Source of the DNA: Hyphomicrobium sp.
GTDB taxonomy: Bacteria; Pseudomonadota; Alphaproteobacteria; Rhizobiales; Hyphomicrobiaceae
Direction of reading: 5' to 3'
NCBI GenBank assembly: GCA_002928515.1
Contig: PERI01000007.1
Coordinates: forward strand, 25,665 to 89,664
DNA: 64,000 nucleotides
Shown: positions 1 to 8,642 of the stretch, piece after piece
How positions within the stretch are numbered: the first letter of the stretch is position 1
How the letters are laid out: the number at the start of each line of letters is the position of its first letter
The notes under the pieces: model-generated
What the model saw: the letters and a program-made list of their open reading frames with translations, nothing else
The model's database searches: none
Told to the model about the DNA's origin: nothing
Translations under genes and position numbers: made by a program

Positions 1-291
1 GAAGCGGAAACGCGTACGAGCGTTATCGTTCGTATAAACACCAGCGTTGCTCTCATCACCGTTATCGAACCAAAGAATCGCCTGGTTCACATGGCCCGAC
101 ACTTCGAGCGAAACCTTACGGTTGCCCTTGCGAGCCGTCGTGGCTTCAAGTTCAGCAATACGCTCTTCGAGATCAGCGCAGCAATCGCCGCCCAAATCTG
201 CTGCGCTAGCAGGTGCAGCAGCACCGGCAAACAAACCAAGGGCTGCCAGCATTGCAAGCTGTGCGCTACCCAATTTCAAAAACGAAGCCAT
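1..291 (-). CDS. Outer-membrane porin, Hyphomicrobiales type (partial, 3' end outside window)
   Basis: The minus strand reads from an ATG at 291 to the window edge and gives 97 residues with no stop, so this is the N-terminal part of a longer protein. A signal peptide (start MASFLKLGSAQLAMLAALGL, cleavage likely after ASA) is followed by a short acidic segment with GGDCCADLEERIAELEATT, then VSLEVSGHVNQAILWFDNGD, the first beta strand of the porin. This Cys-Cys plus short coiled-coil opening before the barrel is typical of rhizobial and Brucella Omp2-like porins (porin_2 family), which form general diffusion channels as trimers. A GAGGGG ribosome site lies just upstream of the ATG. The family call is firm. 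Strain-specific substrate preference cannot be told. Confidence 0.9.
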   Translation of the reverse strand, partial: MASFLKLGSAQLAMLAALGLFAGAAAPASAADLGGDCCADLEERIAELEATTARKGNRKVSLEVSGHVNQAILWFDNGDESNAGVYTNDNARTRFRF

Positions 292-591
292 GACGCCCCT
301 CTAAATTACCAATTTCCCCAACCGTCGCTGCGCGCTTCCCCAGCGCACAGTTTCCATGTTCGTGCTGACCATTCCGATTGTTTCAGAATCCTCAGAAGCC
401 CATGCTTAATCATGGGTTAACGCCCATTTTTATCAACTGTGTGACAGTCGCGCAAAAAACGCGTTGCTCTGGAGCAACAGGTGGTCCAATCGAAGCTAAC
501 TGTGGTTCAATCATCACGTCATATGACAGCAGCACGATCAGGTGCATGGTTTTGTGACGGTTTGGCCGTCAAAATCAGCATTCGGAACCAT
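292..591. other. Intergenic region between divergent porin and hydroxylase genes
   Basis: About 300 bases separate the two divergent starts. The porin promoter must lie here. The stretch 400-475 is the most AT-rich part. An open frame in phase with the hydroxylase extends back to a GTG at 481, but its translation (residues 1-37 of that reading) does not look like protein of the family. No clear operator or hairpin was seen. Confidence 0.4.
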
Positions 592-1827
592 ATGTTGGAC
601 CCTGACCCATCCCATTTCGATGTCGCCGTAATAGGGGCTGGACCTTCCGGCCTTGTTACTGGATTGGCGTGTGCAGCTCTGGGGCTCAAAACAACAATTG
701 TCGGACCGGTCTCCAATCCGCAGGACGGACGCAGCGCCGCTCTGTTTCAAGGCTCCATACAGCTTTTGAAAAATCTCAATGCTTGGGACGCACTCACATC
801 GCACGCCGCCCCATTGAAAGCCATTCGACTTGTCGATGCCACTGGCGCGCTCATCCGAGCCCCGGAGGTCACGTTTCACGCGCATGAAATCGGCTGGGAT
901 GCCTTCGGCTATGCCGTGCCCAATGGCGCACTCACATCGGCTCTAGAGACTGCAATCGCTACATCCGCGATCTCGAGACTGACAACGCAAGCGGTCACAG
1001 CCTTCGATCTTACTGGCGGCAAAGCTCAAATCACGACAAGCGAGGACCAAAAAGTCTCCGCTCAACTCATCGCCGCCGCCGATGGTCGATCATCCCCAAG
1101 CCGAGCAGCCGCAGATATTGATTGCGCGACATGGGATTACGACCAAGCCGCCGTGGTCACAACCTTCGAACACAGTCGCACCCATGGCGCGATCTCGACG
1201 GAGTTTCATCGCCGCCCTGGGCCACTCACTGTGGTGCCCGGTCCAGCAAACACGTCCAGCCTTGTGTGGGTAGAAACACCAGACGAAGCGCAAGCTATTG
1301 CGACGCTTTCAGATCAGGCTTTCGCTGCTGCACTGCAAAAACATTTGGGCGGATTACTGGGCAACCTCACGCAGTTCAGCCCACGCCGCGTATTTCCTTT
1401 GGCAGGTCAAACCGCCAAAACACTCGGCAAAAATCGTGTCGCGCTGATCGGCGAAGCAGGCCACGTCATGCCACCCATTGGCGCCCAAGGGCTCAATCTC
1501 AGTTTCCGGGATGCAGCGGTCCTCGCAACGCTTGCCGCAGAAGTGCATTCGACCTCAGAGGATATTGGCACCCAAGCGTTGTTATCGCGCTACGATGCAG
1601 CTCGGCGCGCCGACGTGACGGGCCGGATTTGGACGATTGATCTACTCAATAAATCGCTGCTGTCAGACCTGCTGCCGGTGCATCTGATGCGCGGTGCGGG
1701 CCTGGTCGCCATGCAGTCACTTGGCCCCCTAAGACGCCGATTGATGCAGGAAGGGATGAGCCCAGACTACGCCCTCCCCTCTCTAATGCGCGAACCAAGT
1801 GAAACAGTCGGTTCAGTTCAACATTAG
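592..1827 (+). CDS. UbiH/UbiF-family FAD-dependent hydroxylase, probably ubiquinone biosynthesis
   Basis: The 411-residue protein has the aromatic-ring hydroxylase plan. An N-terminal FAD-binding GAGPSG motif (about residue 14) is followed by a DG motif in the middle (AAADGRSSPSRAAA). The second FAD motif, GEAGHVMPPIGAQGLNLSFR, binds the flavin ribityl and pyrophosphate. Members hydroxylate the ring of ubiquinone precursors at C1, C5 or C6; alphaproteobacteria use UbiL, UbiM and UbiH variants of differing regioselectivity, so the exact carbon is not assignable here. The start at 592 (MLDPDPSHFDVAVIGAGPSG) is preferred over the in-frame GTG at 481, because the family begins shortly before the FAD motif. 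The 3' end overlaps the convergent small gene by 4 bases. Single gene, no other ubi gene adjacent. Confidence 0.85.
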   Translation: MLDPDPSHFDVAVIGAGPSGLVTGLACAALGLKTTIVGPVSNPQDGRSAALFQGSIQLLKNLNAWDALTSHAAPLKAIRLVDATGALIRAPEVTFHAHEIGWDAFGYAVPNGALTSALETAIATSAISRLTTQAVTAFDLTGGKAQITTSEDQKVSAQLIAAADGRSSPSRAAADIDCATWDYDQAAVVTTFEHSRTHGAISTEFHRRPGPLTVVPGPANTSSLVWVETPDEAQAIATLSDQAFAAALQKHLGGLLGNLTQFSPRRVFPLAGQTAKTLGKNRVALIGEAGHVMPPIGAQGLNLSFRDAAVLATLAAEVHSTSEDIGTQALLSRYDAARRADVTGRIWTIDLLNKSLLSDLLPVHLMRGAGLVAMQSLGPLRRRLMQEGMSPDYALPSLMREPSETVGSVQH

Positions 1828-2220
1828 CGCGAAGCTGTCTGAGCCTTGGCGCGACGTGCGGCTACTTCCGCAGCCGACACTTCACCGGCATTAACAAGCG
1901 CGTTCACGCAGTTCTTCGACAAGCCTGAGCCCACCGATCGCATGCACTGGCGAACTTCCTTGCTCCCCGGACTGTGTGCGCTGCAATGCTTGTAGTAATC
2001 GCTGGCACAAGCCAGCTTCACGCCTAGGCTCAGGGCCGAAGCATTGCTGGCCAACACCGTCATGCCCACCAAGGCAATGACGGAAGCGAGGACTTTGCGT
2101 GTTGTCTGCGAAGCAAGCTGTGTCATGTGATGTCTCCTGGTGCGGTGGACGCGTTTCATCGTCTGTCGCATCAGGAGTACCTAAGGTTCGCATGAACTGC
2201 TGTTCCCAGAGGAACCGATG
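1823..2220. repeat. Direct repeat copy A, about 398 bp, carrying a small secreted-protein gene
   Basis: This segment and 3367-3764 are the same length and highly similar along their whole extent, in the same orientation, offset by 1544 bases. The repeat includes the small Cys-rich protein gene, its ribosome site and about 95 bases of upstream DNA, ending in the shared inverted element GTTCC-N4-GGAAC. It is a gene duplication; no insertion-sequence ends or target duplications were seen. Confidence 0.9.
1824..2126 (-). CDS. Small secreted Cys-rich protein (paralogue A)
   Basis: A 100-residue protein with a signal peptide (MTQLASQTTRKVLASVIALV, cleavage likely after SNASA) and a mature domain with four cysteines spaced C-x7-C, then C-x11-C, around a conserved HSPGSKEVRQCM and LSKNC core. 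The pattern resembles the cysteine-rich repeat (GLG1-type) found in short exported proteins of rhizobia; function is unknown. The start at 2126 is chosen over the longer frame at 2171 because a strong AGGAGA ribosome site lies 6 bases before it. The C-terminus is basic and Ala-rich. It differs from its paralogue at 3368-3670 in about six residues. It is convergent with the UbiH-type gene, overlapping its stop. Confidence 0.75.
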   Translation of the reverse strand: MTQLASQTTRKVLASVIALVGMTVLASNASALSLGVKLACASDYYKHCSAHSPGSKEVRQCMRSVGSGLSKNCVNALVNAGEVSAAEVAARRAKAQTASR

Positions 2221-2418
2221 ATCCCTTTTCGTGGTGACGGTCGTTGCTGGCATTTGCCGCACATTGCAAAAACCAAATGAAAACAGATTGTTGGTGTGAT
2301 TTCGTGGTGGATATTCATAGTGAGGAACACGCCCTGCGCTTGACGGTCAGGCAGCCGGGCAGGCAAGACCGAACACCATGACTCGCGTGACATAACCGAC
2401 AAAGGCTCACAAACCGGC

Positions 2419-3336
2419 ATGAAGCCCGTATCGCCGCTGCGCGACCTCCAATTTCGCCTTGAATATGCGTTTCTTCGTTTTGTCGTCGCAACCGTACGCC
2501 TCGTGCCGCTGAACTTTGCGACGCGAACGTCGGCTTGGACCTGGCGACGTCTTGCACCGATCCTCAATCCGAGACGTCATCAACGCGCGCTCGATAACCT
2601 CGCGATTGCATTCCCGGAAAAGAGCTATGATGAGCGCAAGCAGATCGCGAAAGCACATTGGGAAAATCTGGGTCGCGTCATGGCCGAGACGATGCGCCTC
2701 GACCAGATCATCGCCGACCCCTCGCGCATCACCATTGCCAATGAAAAGGTCTTCGCGCGGTATTCCGGTAAGCTCGGTCCCATTGTCGGCGCATCGCTGC
2801 ACATGGGCAATTGGGAACTGGCCATATGGCCACTCACAATATCCGGTGCATCACCTGCCGCCGTCTATCGCAGCGTTAACAACCCCTACGTCGATCAGTA
2901 CATTCGACACCAAAGACACGACCTTTATCCTGGCGGCCTCTTCGGGCGTGGCCAAGTCGATGGCGATCACGGCGAAAGCCAAAAAACCGCCCGCGCAATT
3001 ATGGATTATGTCCGCAGAGGCGGGCGTCTCGGCGTCGTCTGCGATCTATACGACCGCACCGGATTACCTGCACCATTCTTTGGTAAACCAGCACCGACCG
3101 TGACGATCCCGGCCATGATTGCCCGTCGAACCGGCGCACGCATTTGGATGTCGCGCTGCACGCGTATCGGCAACGAAAGTCGCTTCGAGATTGAATTGAA
3201 AGAATTGCGCGTGCCACGCACGGCCAATCAAGCGGAAGATGTGCGCTGGGCCACCGTCGAAATGACCAAGCAGTTCGAGGCTTGGGTCCGGGAAACTCCG
3301 GAGCAATGGATGTGGTCGAACCGGCGGTGGAGCTAA
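2419..3336 (+). CDS. LpxL/HtrB-family lipid A acyltransferase
   Basis: The 305-residue protein is the usual length for late lipid A acyltransferases, inner-membrane enzymes that move a secondary acyl chain from acyl-ACP to the lipid A precursor. It has the catalytic H-x4-E motif as HMGNWE (about residues 133-138), an RxxxGR-type patch (GRLGVVCD region) and the family's C-terminal EQWMWSNRRW. An N-terminal hydrophobic stretch (FLRFVVATVRLVPL) is the membrane anchor. The start at 2419 follows a weak ribosome site. The gene sits alone between the two copies of the small Cys-rich gene. Which acyl chain (lauroyl, myristoyl or a very long chain) cannot be told from sequence by eye. Confidence 0.85.
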   Translation: MKPVSPLRDLQFRLEYAFLRFVVATVRLVPLNFATRTSAWTWRRLAPILNPRRHQRALDNLAIAFPEKSYDERKQIAKAHWENLGRVMAETMRLDQIIADPSRITIANEKVFARYSGKLGPIVGASLHMGNWELAIWPLTISGASPAAVYRSVNNPYVDQYIRHQRHDLYPGGLFGRGQVDGDHGESQKTARAIMDYVRRGGRLGVVCDLYDRTGLPAPFFGKPAPTVTIPAMIARRTGARIWMSRCTRIGNESRFEIELKELRVPRTANQAEDVRWATVEMTKQFEAWVRETPEQWMWSNRRWS

Positions 3337-3366
3337 ACCCCACCGCTCACGATCTTTGAAAGCCCG

Positions 3367-3764
3367 ATTAGCGCGAAGCTGTCTGAGCCTTGGCGCGACG
3401 TGCAGCCACTTCCGCAGCCGACACTTCACCGGCATTTACAAGCGCATTCACGCAGCTCTTTGACAATCCTGAGCCAACCGAACGCATACACTGGCGCACT
3501 TCCTTGCTGCCCGGGCTGTGGGCACTGCAATGCTTGTAGTAATCATTGGCACAAGCCAGCTTTACACCCAGGCTCAAAGCCGAAGCATGGCTGGCCAACA
3601 CCGTCACGCCCGCCAAGGCAATGACGGAAGCGAGGACTTTGCGTGTCGTCTGCGAAGCAACCTGTGTCATGTCATGTCTCCTGGTGCTGTGGACGCGTTT
3701 CAGTGTCTGTCGCATCAGGAGTACCTAAGGTTCGCGAGCACCGCTGTTCCCAGCGGAACCGATG
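3367..3764. repeat. Direct repeat copy B, about 398 bp, carrying a small secreted-protein gene
   Basis: Second copy of the unit at 1823-2220, in the same orientation, covering the coding region, the AGGAGAC ribosome site and the upstream GTTCC-N4-GGAAC element (3746-3759). The 1.1 kb between the copies holds only the LpxL-type gene. Confidence 0.9.
3368..3670 (-). CDS. Small secreted Cys-rich protein (paralogue B)
   Basis: A 100-residue near-duplicate of the protein at 1824-2126: signal peptide ending ASHASA, then the same four-cysteine domain (ACANDYYKHC, then CMRSVGSGLSKSC). The six changes from copy A are conservative or in the signal peptide, and all cysteines are kept, so both copies look functional. 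The start at 3670 has the same AGGAGA site. It is convergent with the LpxL-type gene, 31 bases past its stop. Role unknown; a periplasmic or surface protein is inferred from the export signal and paired cysteines. Confidence 0.75.
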   Translation of the reverse strand: MTQVASQTTRKVLASVIALAGVTVLASHASALSLGVKLACANDYYKHCSAHSPGSKEVRQCMRSVGSGLSKSCVNALVNAGEVSAAEVAARRAKAQTASR

Positions 3765-3866
3765 TCGACAAGGTTAAGGGTGGGCTAAAAAGCCTAATGC
3801 ATCGGGCCTAGATTCGGTGCTTCAAGTCGTGAATAGTTAAGACGTAATCTCCCCACAGGTCCCCAC

Positions 3867-5426
3867 GTGCTCCAATTAAAAAATCTCATCCTTGCCGGAT
3901 TGGCGTTGTTCGCCATTGCTCTCGCTGGGTGGAAACTCGTCGACACCACGTCCGGTCTCGATGTCACGCGCGCGGCTGTCGGGCAAACCCCCGTGACGAT
4001 CTTTCGAAAGTCCGACGTCGCTTCGGCGCCAGTCGTCGTCATTGCGCACGGATTTGCCGGCTCGCAGCAATTGATGCAGCCGTTCGCCGTCACGCTCGCC
4101 AACAACGGCTACATCGCTGTCACGTTCGACTTCCTGGGCCACGGGCGTCATCCGTTGCCGCTCGGCGGCAGCATTATCGAAGTCGATGGCGCGACACTGG
4201 CTCTCGTCGATCAACTAGCCGCGGTAACGACATACGCGCGCACGCTAGTATCGCCAGATCCGTATGGAAAAGTCCCTGGATTGGCCGTGCTCGGACATTC
4301 GATGGCCTCAGACATTGTCGTGCGGCACGCGCAGGCAAACCCTGATGTCAAAGCCACCGTGGCCGTCTCGATGTTCTCGCCGGTCGTCACGCCTGATACG
4401 CCGCGCAATCTTCTCGTCGTCGTCGGTGATTTAGAACCTGAGGCTTTGAAGGCGGAAGCACGCCGCGTCGTGACCATGGTGTCTTCATCAGATCCTAAAC
4501 CGCAAACAACTTACGGAGATTTCTCAAATGGCACCGCACGCCGCTATGCTTTGGCATCCGGCGTCGAGCATGTCAGTGTGTTGTACAGTCAGAACGCCTT
4601 ACGCGAAGCTGTGCAGTGGCTCGATCAAACATTCGAACGCACAACAAACGCGAATGCTAAGAATATCTTTGTCGATACACGTGGGCCATGGCTCGGGCTT
4701 TTGTTCACCGGACTGATTGCTTTGGCCAGACCTTTGTCGATGGTCTTGCCGCGCGGTGCAAACGCTCCGATAGGCAGTGGATTACCGTGGCGACAATTAT
4801 TACCCGTCGTCATCGGCCCTACGCTTCTTACTCCACTCCTGCTTTGGAAAATGCCGACTGATTTTCTACCGATCTTGGTCGGCGATTACCTCGCCGTGCA
4901 TTTTGCTGTTTATGGCGTCTTAACAGCGATCGGTCTTTGGTGGGTCCGACGAAAAAATGCAGGATCTGGTACATCCGCGAAAACCAATGTGAACGCGTTG
5001 CTCGTGGCCACCGCAGCCGTCGCGGCATACAGCATCGTCGTCATCGGCCTACCACTGGATGAATACGTCACATCGTTTGTGCCGGTTGCCCAACGACAGA
5101 CATTAGTCATCGCGATGTTGCTCGGCATGCTGCCGTTTTTCATCGCAGACGAGTGGCTGACGCGGGGCGCAGATGCACCAAAAGGTGCCTACGCATTTAC
5201 AAAGTTGATGTTTCTGATGTCGCTCGCCATCGCCGTCGCGCTCAACCTCGAAAAGTTATTCTTTCTCATTATTATCGTGCCGGTCATCGTGATCTTTTTC
5301 ATTGTCTATGGACTGTTCAGCGCGTGGGCGTATCGCCAGACGCATCATCCGCTCGTCGGCGCGTTGGCCAATGCGCTATCGTTCGCCTGGGCGATTGCCG
5401 TGACGTTCCCAGTGCTGGCGCGTTAG
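3867..5426 (+). CDS. Alpha/beta hydrolase fused to a C-terminal membrane domain
   Basis: The 519-residue protein starts at a GTG. An N-terminal membrane anchor (LILAGLALFAIALAGWKLV) leads into an alpha/beta-hydrolase fold: VVVIAHGFAGS (oxyanion-hole HG near residue 61), FDFLGHGRH, and the nucleophile elbow GHSMAS with Ser145. A late HVSVLY (about residue 234) could supply the catalytic His. From about residue 270 the chain is a multi-pass membrane region with seven or so hydrophobic segments, unlike ordinary cytoplasmic hydrolases. The active domain probably faces the periplasm, since it follows a signal-anchor. Substrate unknown; esterase or dienelactone-hydrolase-like is the nearest description. 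It is convergent with the glycosyltransferase gene. Confidence 0.75.
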   Translation: MLQLKNLILAGLALFAIALAGWKLVDTTSGLDVTRAAVGQTPVTIFRKSDVASAPVVVIAHGFAGSQQLMQPFAVTLANNGYIAVTFDFLGHGRHPLPLGGSIIEVDGATLALVDQLAAVTTYARTLVSPDPYGKVPGLAVLGHSMASDIVVRHAQANPDVKATVAVSMFSPVVTPDTPRNLLVVVGDLEPEALKAEARRVVTMVSSSDPKPQTTYGDFSNGTARRYALASGVEHVSVLYSQNALREAVQWLDQTFERTTNANAKNIFVDTRGPWLGLLFTGLIALARPLSMVLPRGANAPIGSGLPWRQLLPVVIGPTLLTPLLLWKMPTDFLPILVGDYLAVHFAVYGVLTAIGLWWVRRKNAGSGTSAKTNVNALLVATAAVAAYSIVVIGLPLDEYVTSFVPVAQRQTLVIAMLLGMLPFFIADEWLTRGADAPKGAYAFTKLMFLMSLAIAVALNLEKLFFLIIIVPVIVIFFIVYGLFSAWAYRQTHHPLVGALANALSFAWAIAVTFPVLAR

Positions 5427-5432
5427 CGCGAT

Positions 5433-6575
5433 TTATATCTGACGATTATTGGCCGGTGCCGGCACGTTCGACACACTCATAGAATTGCCACGCCAATTGA
5501 AATTGTTCGCACGCAACCCTTCAATCCAAAGCAGTGGCAACAGGAGATCGCGTGCCATCCACGCCAATGGCGATACCCGGCTCATATGCCAACCGGCGGC
5601 CCATGCCAACGCCGCTTCCGTACCGAACCAAACGAAACCAAGACCAGCGCATGCAAGTAGTGGATCGATGTCGTGAGCCCATGCCGCGTACGTACCAGCG
5701 AGCACAGGCAGCAGGCTGCCGGTCAATAATTCTGGCACGTAGTAGATAGCGAATGTCGCGCGACGCAGCCGTGCCCACCGCACTTGGCGGTCCCAAACCT
5801 GCTTGCCGTAACGCACACCCAACGGCTGCTCGAACGGGCGATCGACAAGCCGAACGCGACGCCCGCCTTGACGAACAATTTTTGTTGCCGCTGCGTCTTC
5901 GGCAATTTCAGCACCCAAGGCTTCGATACCGCCGGCCGCGTTCAGATCATCGCGACGCCAAAGCATAGATTTGCCCTGGGCAAATCCAAAACCAATCGTA
6001 TCTGCCGCATACTGCCAGCGTGCCTGATAGGTATTGAGAAATGCACATTCAAGTTCCGCCCAAAAACCATGCGGACGACTGGCAAGCGGTGGCGAACACA
6101 CAAGACCCGTATCGGGTCGAAAATTCGCCAACAACTCATCTATGTAGGTTTCAGGAATGAGCACATTGCTATCCGCCAAGACGATCCATTCCGTGCGCGC
6201 GGCATTCCAACCTTTAATGATATTATTGAGCTTGGGATTTCGCGTTGTCTGATCGTCGCCGATCAGAAGCTTGGCTTTGATATGAGGATGAGCGGTAATC
6301 AAGCCGCGCACGTAGGGTACTGCTGCATCGTGTTCGCTGGCTGAGCAAAAAATGATCTCAAAATCTGGATAGTCGATGGCAAAAGTCGAACGCAGTGTGA
6401 GCTCATCATAATGATCGAGGCCGCACACGGGCCGAATGATGGTGACAGCTCCGGCGTGAGGCCTTCGCGTTGCGCGCTCGGCCCGTTTTGAACGCCAGTA
6501 AGTTAAAGCAGCCGTCAACAGATGTAGGAACGTAGCTGCAGCGCAAAAAATGAAGGCTGCTGTTGCAATGTCCAT
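5433..6575 (-). CDS. GT21-like glycosyltransferase (ceramide glucosyltransferase / HpnI family)
   Basis: The 380-residue membrane glycosyltransferase has an N-terminal anchor (residues 5-25), the family start TIIRPVCGLD, the D2 motif LADSNV (Asp135), D3 AED (Asp227), and R-Q-V-R-W (263-267), the (Q/R)xxRW acceptor-site motif of processive and lipid glycosyltransferases. Three hydrophobic segments close the protein. Family members add a sugar to ceramide, diacylglycerol or a hopanoid lipid at the cytoplasmic face; which lipid is used here is open. No hpn or sphingolipid gene is adjacent. The ATG at 6575 is chosen because the extra 27 residues of the longer frame look uncoded. A GGAG lies 11 bases upstream. 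Confidence 0.8.
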   Translation of the reverse strand: MDIATAAFIFCAAATFLHLLTAALTYWRSKRAERATRRPHAGAVTIIRPVCGLDHYDELTLRSTFAIDYPDFEIIFCSASEHDAAVPYVRGLITAHPHIKAKLLIGDDQTTRNPKLNNIIKGWNAARTEWIVLADSNVLIPETYIDELLANFRPDTGLVCSPPLASRPHGFWAELECAFLNTYQARWQYAADTIGFGFAQGKSMLWRRDDLNAAGGIEALGAEIAEDAAATKIVRQGGRRVRLVDRPFEQPLGVRYGKQVWDRQVRWARLRRATFAIYYVPELLTGSLLPVLAGTYAAWAHDIDPLLACAGLGFVWFGTEAALAWAAGWHMSRVSPLAWMARDLLLPLLWIEGLRANNFNWRGNSMSVSNVPAPANNRQI

Positions 6576-6954
6576 CGGGCAAGCATCTCCATATCGACAT
6601 CTTCGCTCGTCACAGGACTCGGTGTCAAACGGACGACACTTGCGTAACAGTTTCATGAATGGAGGCGCGAACTAAGAAATCGTGGCCACTTTCAAAATCG
6701 GGGTATGTCCACGGCCAGCAAAACGATTAGTGCACAATTGATCACCGTGTCGGACACACGCCGACAGCCTACAAAAGCAACCGTTCCTGGATCGTATGAC
6801 GTCCAAAGGCCACGTCAGTCCGATAAAATCTATCAGTCGTCCACACCTACAGCCCTCACGGCGTTGACAAATTTGAGGGCGCGTGGCCCATGTCGGGACG
6901 TGTTGCAGCGGCAAATGACCGCCATCACTGTTACGGGCAGGCAGGGAGAAAGCT
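6576..6954. other. Divergent intergenic region (379 bp)
   Basis: Lies between the glycosyltransferase and the small secreted-protein gene. It holds a TTGACA at 6864 that could be a -35 box for the plus-strand gene, but no convincing -10 follows. The sequence GTAACA at 6651 resembles a SigF -35, but CGAA does not occur at the right spacing. No RNA gene or repeat was recognised. Confidence 0.35.
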
Positions 6955-7299
6955 ATGATTGGGTCGTCTTCGAAATTTGGATGGGTGCTGGTCGCATCGG
7001 CACTGGTCCTTTCGCTAAGTGCCGAGACAAGCGATGCGCAACGTTGGAATACCCGCGACCGCTGCTATCCGGCAGTTGAAGGCATCGGCCGAGCAACAGG
7101 CGCCTTCGGTCTTGGCACCTCACGTGCCCGCGCAGCAGCCCGTGCCGATTGGGAAAACGCCGCGGCACGCTCGTACGGGCCAAGCGCATCGCGACTACGC
7201 TTCGCGCAAAACATTCAGTGGGATTGCAAACGGCTTGCCGTTCTACGCGCCAAATGCGTCGTCGTGGCAAAACCATGTGGCGCACGTATTCGTGGCTAG
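6955..7299 (+). CDS. Small secreted protein of unknown function
   Basis: A 114-residue protein with a clear signal peptide (KFGWVLVASALVLSLSAETSDA, cleavage before QRW). The mature part has RARAAARADWENAAARSYGP and four cysteines, with a C-terminal VVAKPC. Short exported proteins with an ARxDWENxAARxYG core occur in several rhizobial genomes as hypotheticals; I recognise no function. The start has a good GGGAG site 6 bases upstream. A strong hairpin follows the gene at 7363-7398. Confidence 0.65.
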   Translation: MIGSSSKFGWVLVASALVLSLSAETSDAQRWNTRDRCYPAVEGIGRATGAFGLGTSRARAAARADWENAAARSYGPSASRLRFAQNIQWDCKRLAVLRAKCVVVAKPCGARIRG

Positions 7300-7362
7300 T
7301 TGCGATACGCTTGAGCGATCCCATGCCTGTGACCGAAAGCGTTGCAGACATCCCATGCCCAG

Positions 7363-7398
7363 CCCAGACGATTTTGGAGACACCAACAATCGTCTGGG
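7363..7398. terminator. Perfect 11-bp stem-loop after the small secreted-protein gene
   Basis: CCCAGACGATT at 7363-7373 pairs perfectly with 7388-7398 around a 14-base loop. There is no run of T after either arm, so this may be a transcript-end stabiliser or a factor-dependent stop rather than a classical terminator. Confidence 0.4.
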
Positions 7399-7579
7399 AG
7401 CTACGCAGTAAAGTCAAAATTGAACTGAGCCATTGATGCCATGCACTTGAAGCCATGGCTTTTGATGCCTGACCTGAGTAGGCGCAGTGCTCTCAGCATG
7501 ACTGATCGTTGACAGCACAGCCTTGGCACTTATGTTGCGCGCGACACTTCATTCGCGCACTCGTAAGGAACACTGCCCA

Positions 7580-8635
7580 ATGGCTTCCACTCGCACTCCC
7601 GCCAAGCACTTCCAGCCCCTCGCCATTGGCGCACCAGAACCTTATCGCAGCCTACCCGTCAAACTTGAGCGCATGATCCATTTCGTGCCGCCGCACAACG
7701 ACAAGATCCGCTCAAAAATTAAAGACATCTCGAGCCAGGTGGATGTCGTTCTCGGCAATCTCGAAGACGCCGTGCCGCTCGACCAGAAAGAGAATGCGCG
7801 CAAAGGCTTTATTCAAATGGCGCGTGACACCGATTTTGGAAACACCGGGCTTTGGACGCGTATCAATTGTTTGAACTCACCTTGGATGCTGGACGATGTG
7901 ATCGAGATTGTCTCAAACGTTGGCAATAAACTCGATGTCGTCATGTTGCCAAAAGTCGAAGGCCCGTGGGACATTCATTATCTCGATCAACTCCTGGCGC
8001 AACTCGAAGCCAAACACAGCGTTGCAAAACCAATCCTCATTCACGCCATTTTAGAAACCGCCGAAGGCGTGAATAACGTCGAAGCCATCGCTGCTGCATC
8101 GCCGCGCATGCATGGCATGAGCCTTGGCCCAGCCGACCTCGCCGCGTCACGCGGCATGAAAACAACCCGTGTCGGTGGCGGTCATCCTGATTATGGGGTG
8201 TTGGCAGACGCAGATGCCAACGCAACAACCACGCGGAGTTTCTATCAGCAAGACTTGTGGCACTACACGGTCGGTAAAATGGTCGATGCCTGTCTCGCCT
8301 ACGGCTTGAAACCGTTCTACGGCCCATTCGGAGATTTTTCCGATGGCGCCGCGTGCGAAGCTCAGTTCCGCAATGCCTACCTTCAAGGATGTCTCGGCGC
8401 TTGGTCGCTCCACCCCAGCCAAATCGATATTGCCAAGCGTGTCTTCTCGCCAGATGCAAAGGAAGTCTTCTTTGCCAAACGCATTTTAGACGCCATGCCC
8501 GATGGCACCGGTGCCGTGATGATCGACGGTAAGATGCAAGACGACGCAACCTGGAAACAGGCCAAAGTTATTGTCGATTTGGCGCGTTTGGTTGCGACTA
8601 AAGACCCCGAGCGCGCAGCCGAGTTTGATTTATAA
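7580..8635 (+). CDS. HpcH/HpaI-family CoA ester lyase, malyl-CoA/beta-methylmalyl-CoA lyase type
   Basis: The 351-residue protein is of the citrate-lyase-beta/malyl-CoA-lyase class, TIM-barrel Mg-dependent enzymes that split malyl-CoA to acetyl-CoA and glyoxylate. Visible landmarks are [15 protein letters not shown] (the acidic Mg site region), [16 protein letters not shown] (Glu ligand), [14 protein letters not shown], and the C-terminal GPFGDFSD and WSLHPSQID. The last two closely follow the Rhodobacter Mcl1 lyase, which supports this sub-family over CitE. It would serve the serine cycle, ethylmalonyl-CoA pathway or glyoxylate assimilation; no neighbour decides which. The start at 7580 ([10 protein letters not shown]) has an AAGGA upstream; the frame also opens at 7523. 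Confidence 0.8.
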   Translation: MASTRTPAKHFQPLAIGAPEPYRSLPVKLERMIHFVPPHNDKIRSKIKDISSQVDVVLGNLEDAVPLDQKENARKGFIQMARDTDFGNTGLWTRINCLNSPWMLDDVIEIVSNVGNKLDVVMLPKVEGPWDIHYLDQLLAQLEAKHSVAKPILIHAILETAEGVNNVEAIAAASPRMHGMSLGPADLAASRGMKTTRVGGGHPDYGVLADADANATTTRSFYQQDLWHYTVGKMVDACLAYGLKPFYGPFGDFSDGAACEAQFRNAYLQGCLGAWSLHPSQIDIAKRVFSPDAKEVFFAKRILDAMPDGTGAVMIDGKMQDDATWKQAKVIVDLARLVATKDPERAAEFDL

Positions 8636-8642
8636 TTTGGCT

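Noticed and set aside
481..591. N-terminal extension of the UbiH-type hydroxylase from a GTG
   Set aside because: The added residues do not resemble the family, which begins just before the FAD motif, and the ATG at 592 fits better.
2197..2215. EcfG-type promoter before the small Cys-rich genes
   Set aside because: GGAAC is present, but TTAG instead of CGTT stands at 17 bases, and the site does not match at 16 either.
6651..6680. GTAACA as a second SigF promoter
   Set aside because: CGCG rather than CGAA stands at 16 bases, and the next gene is 300 bases away.
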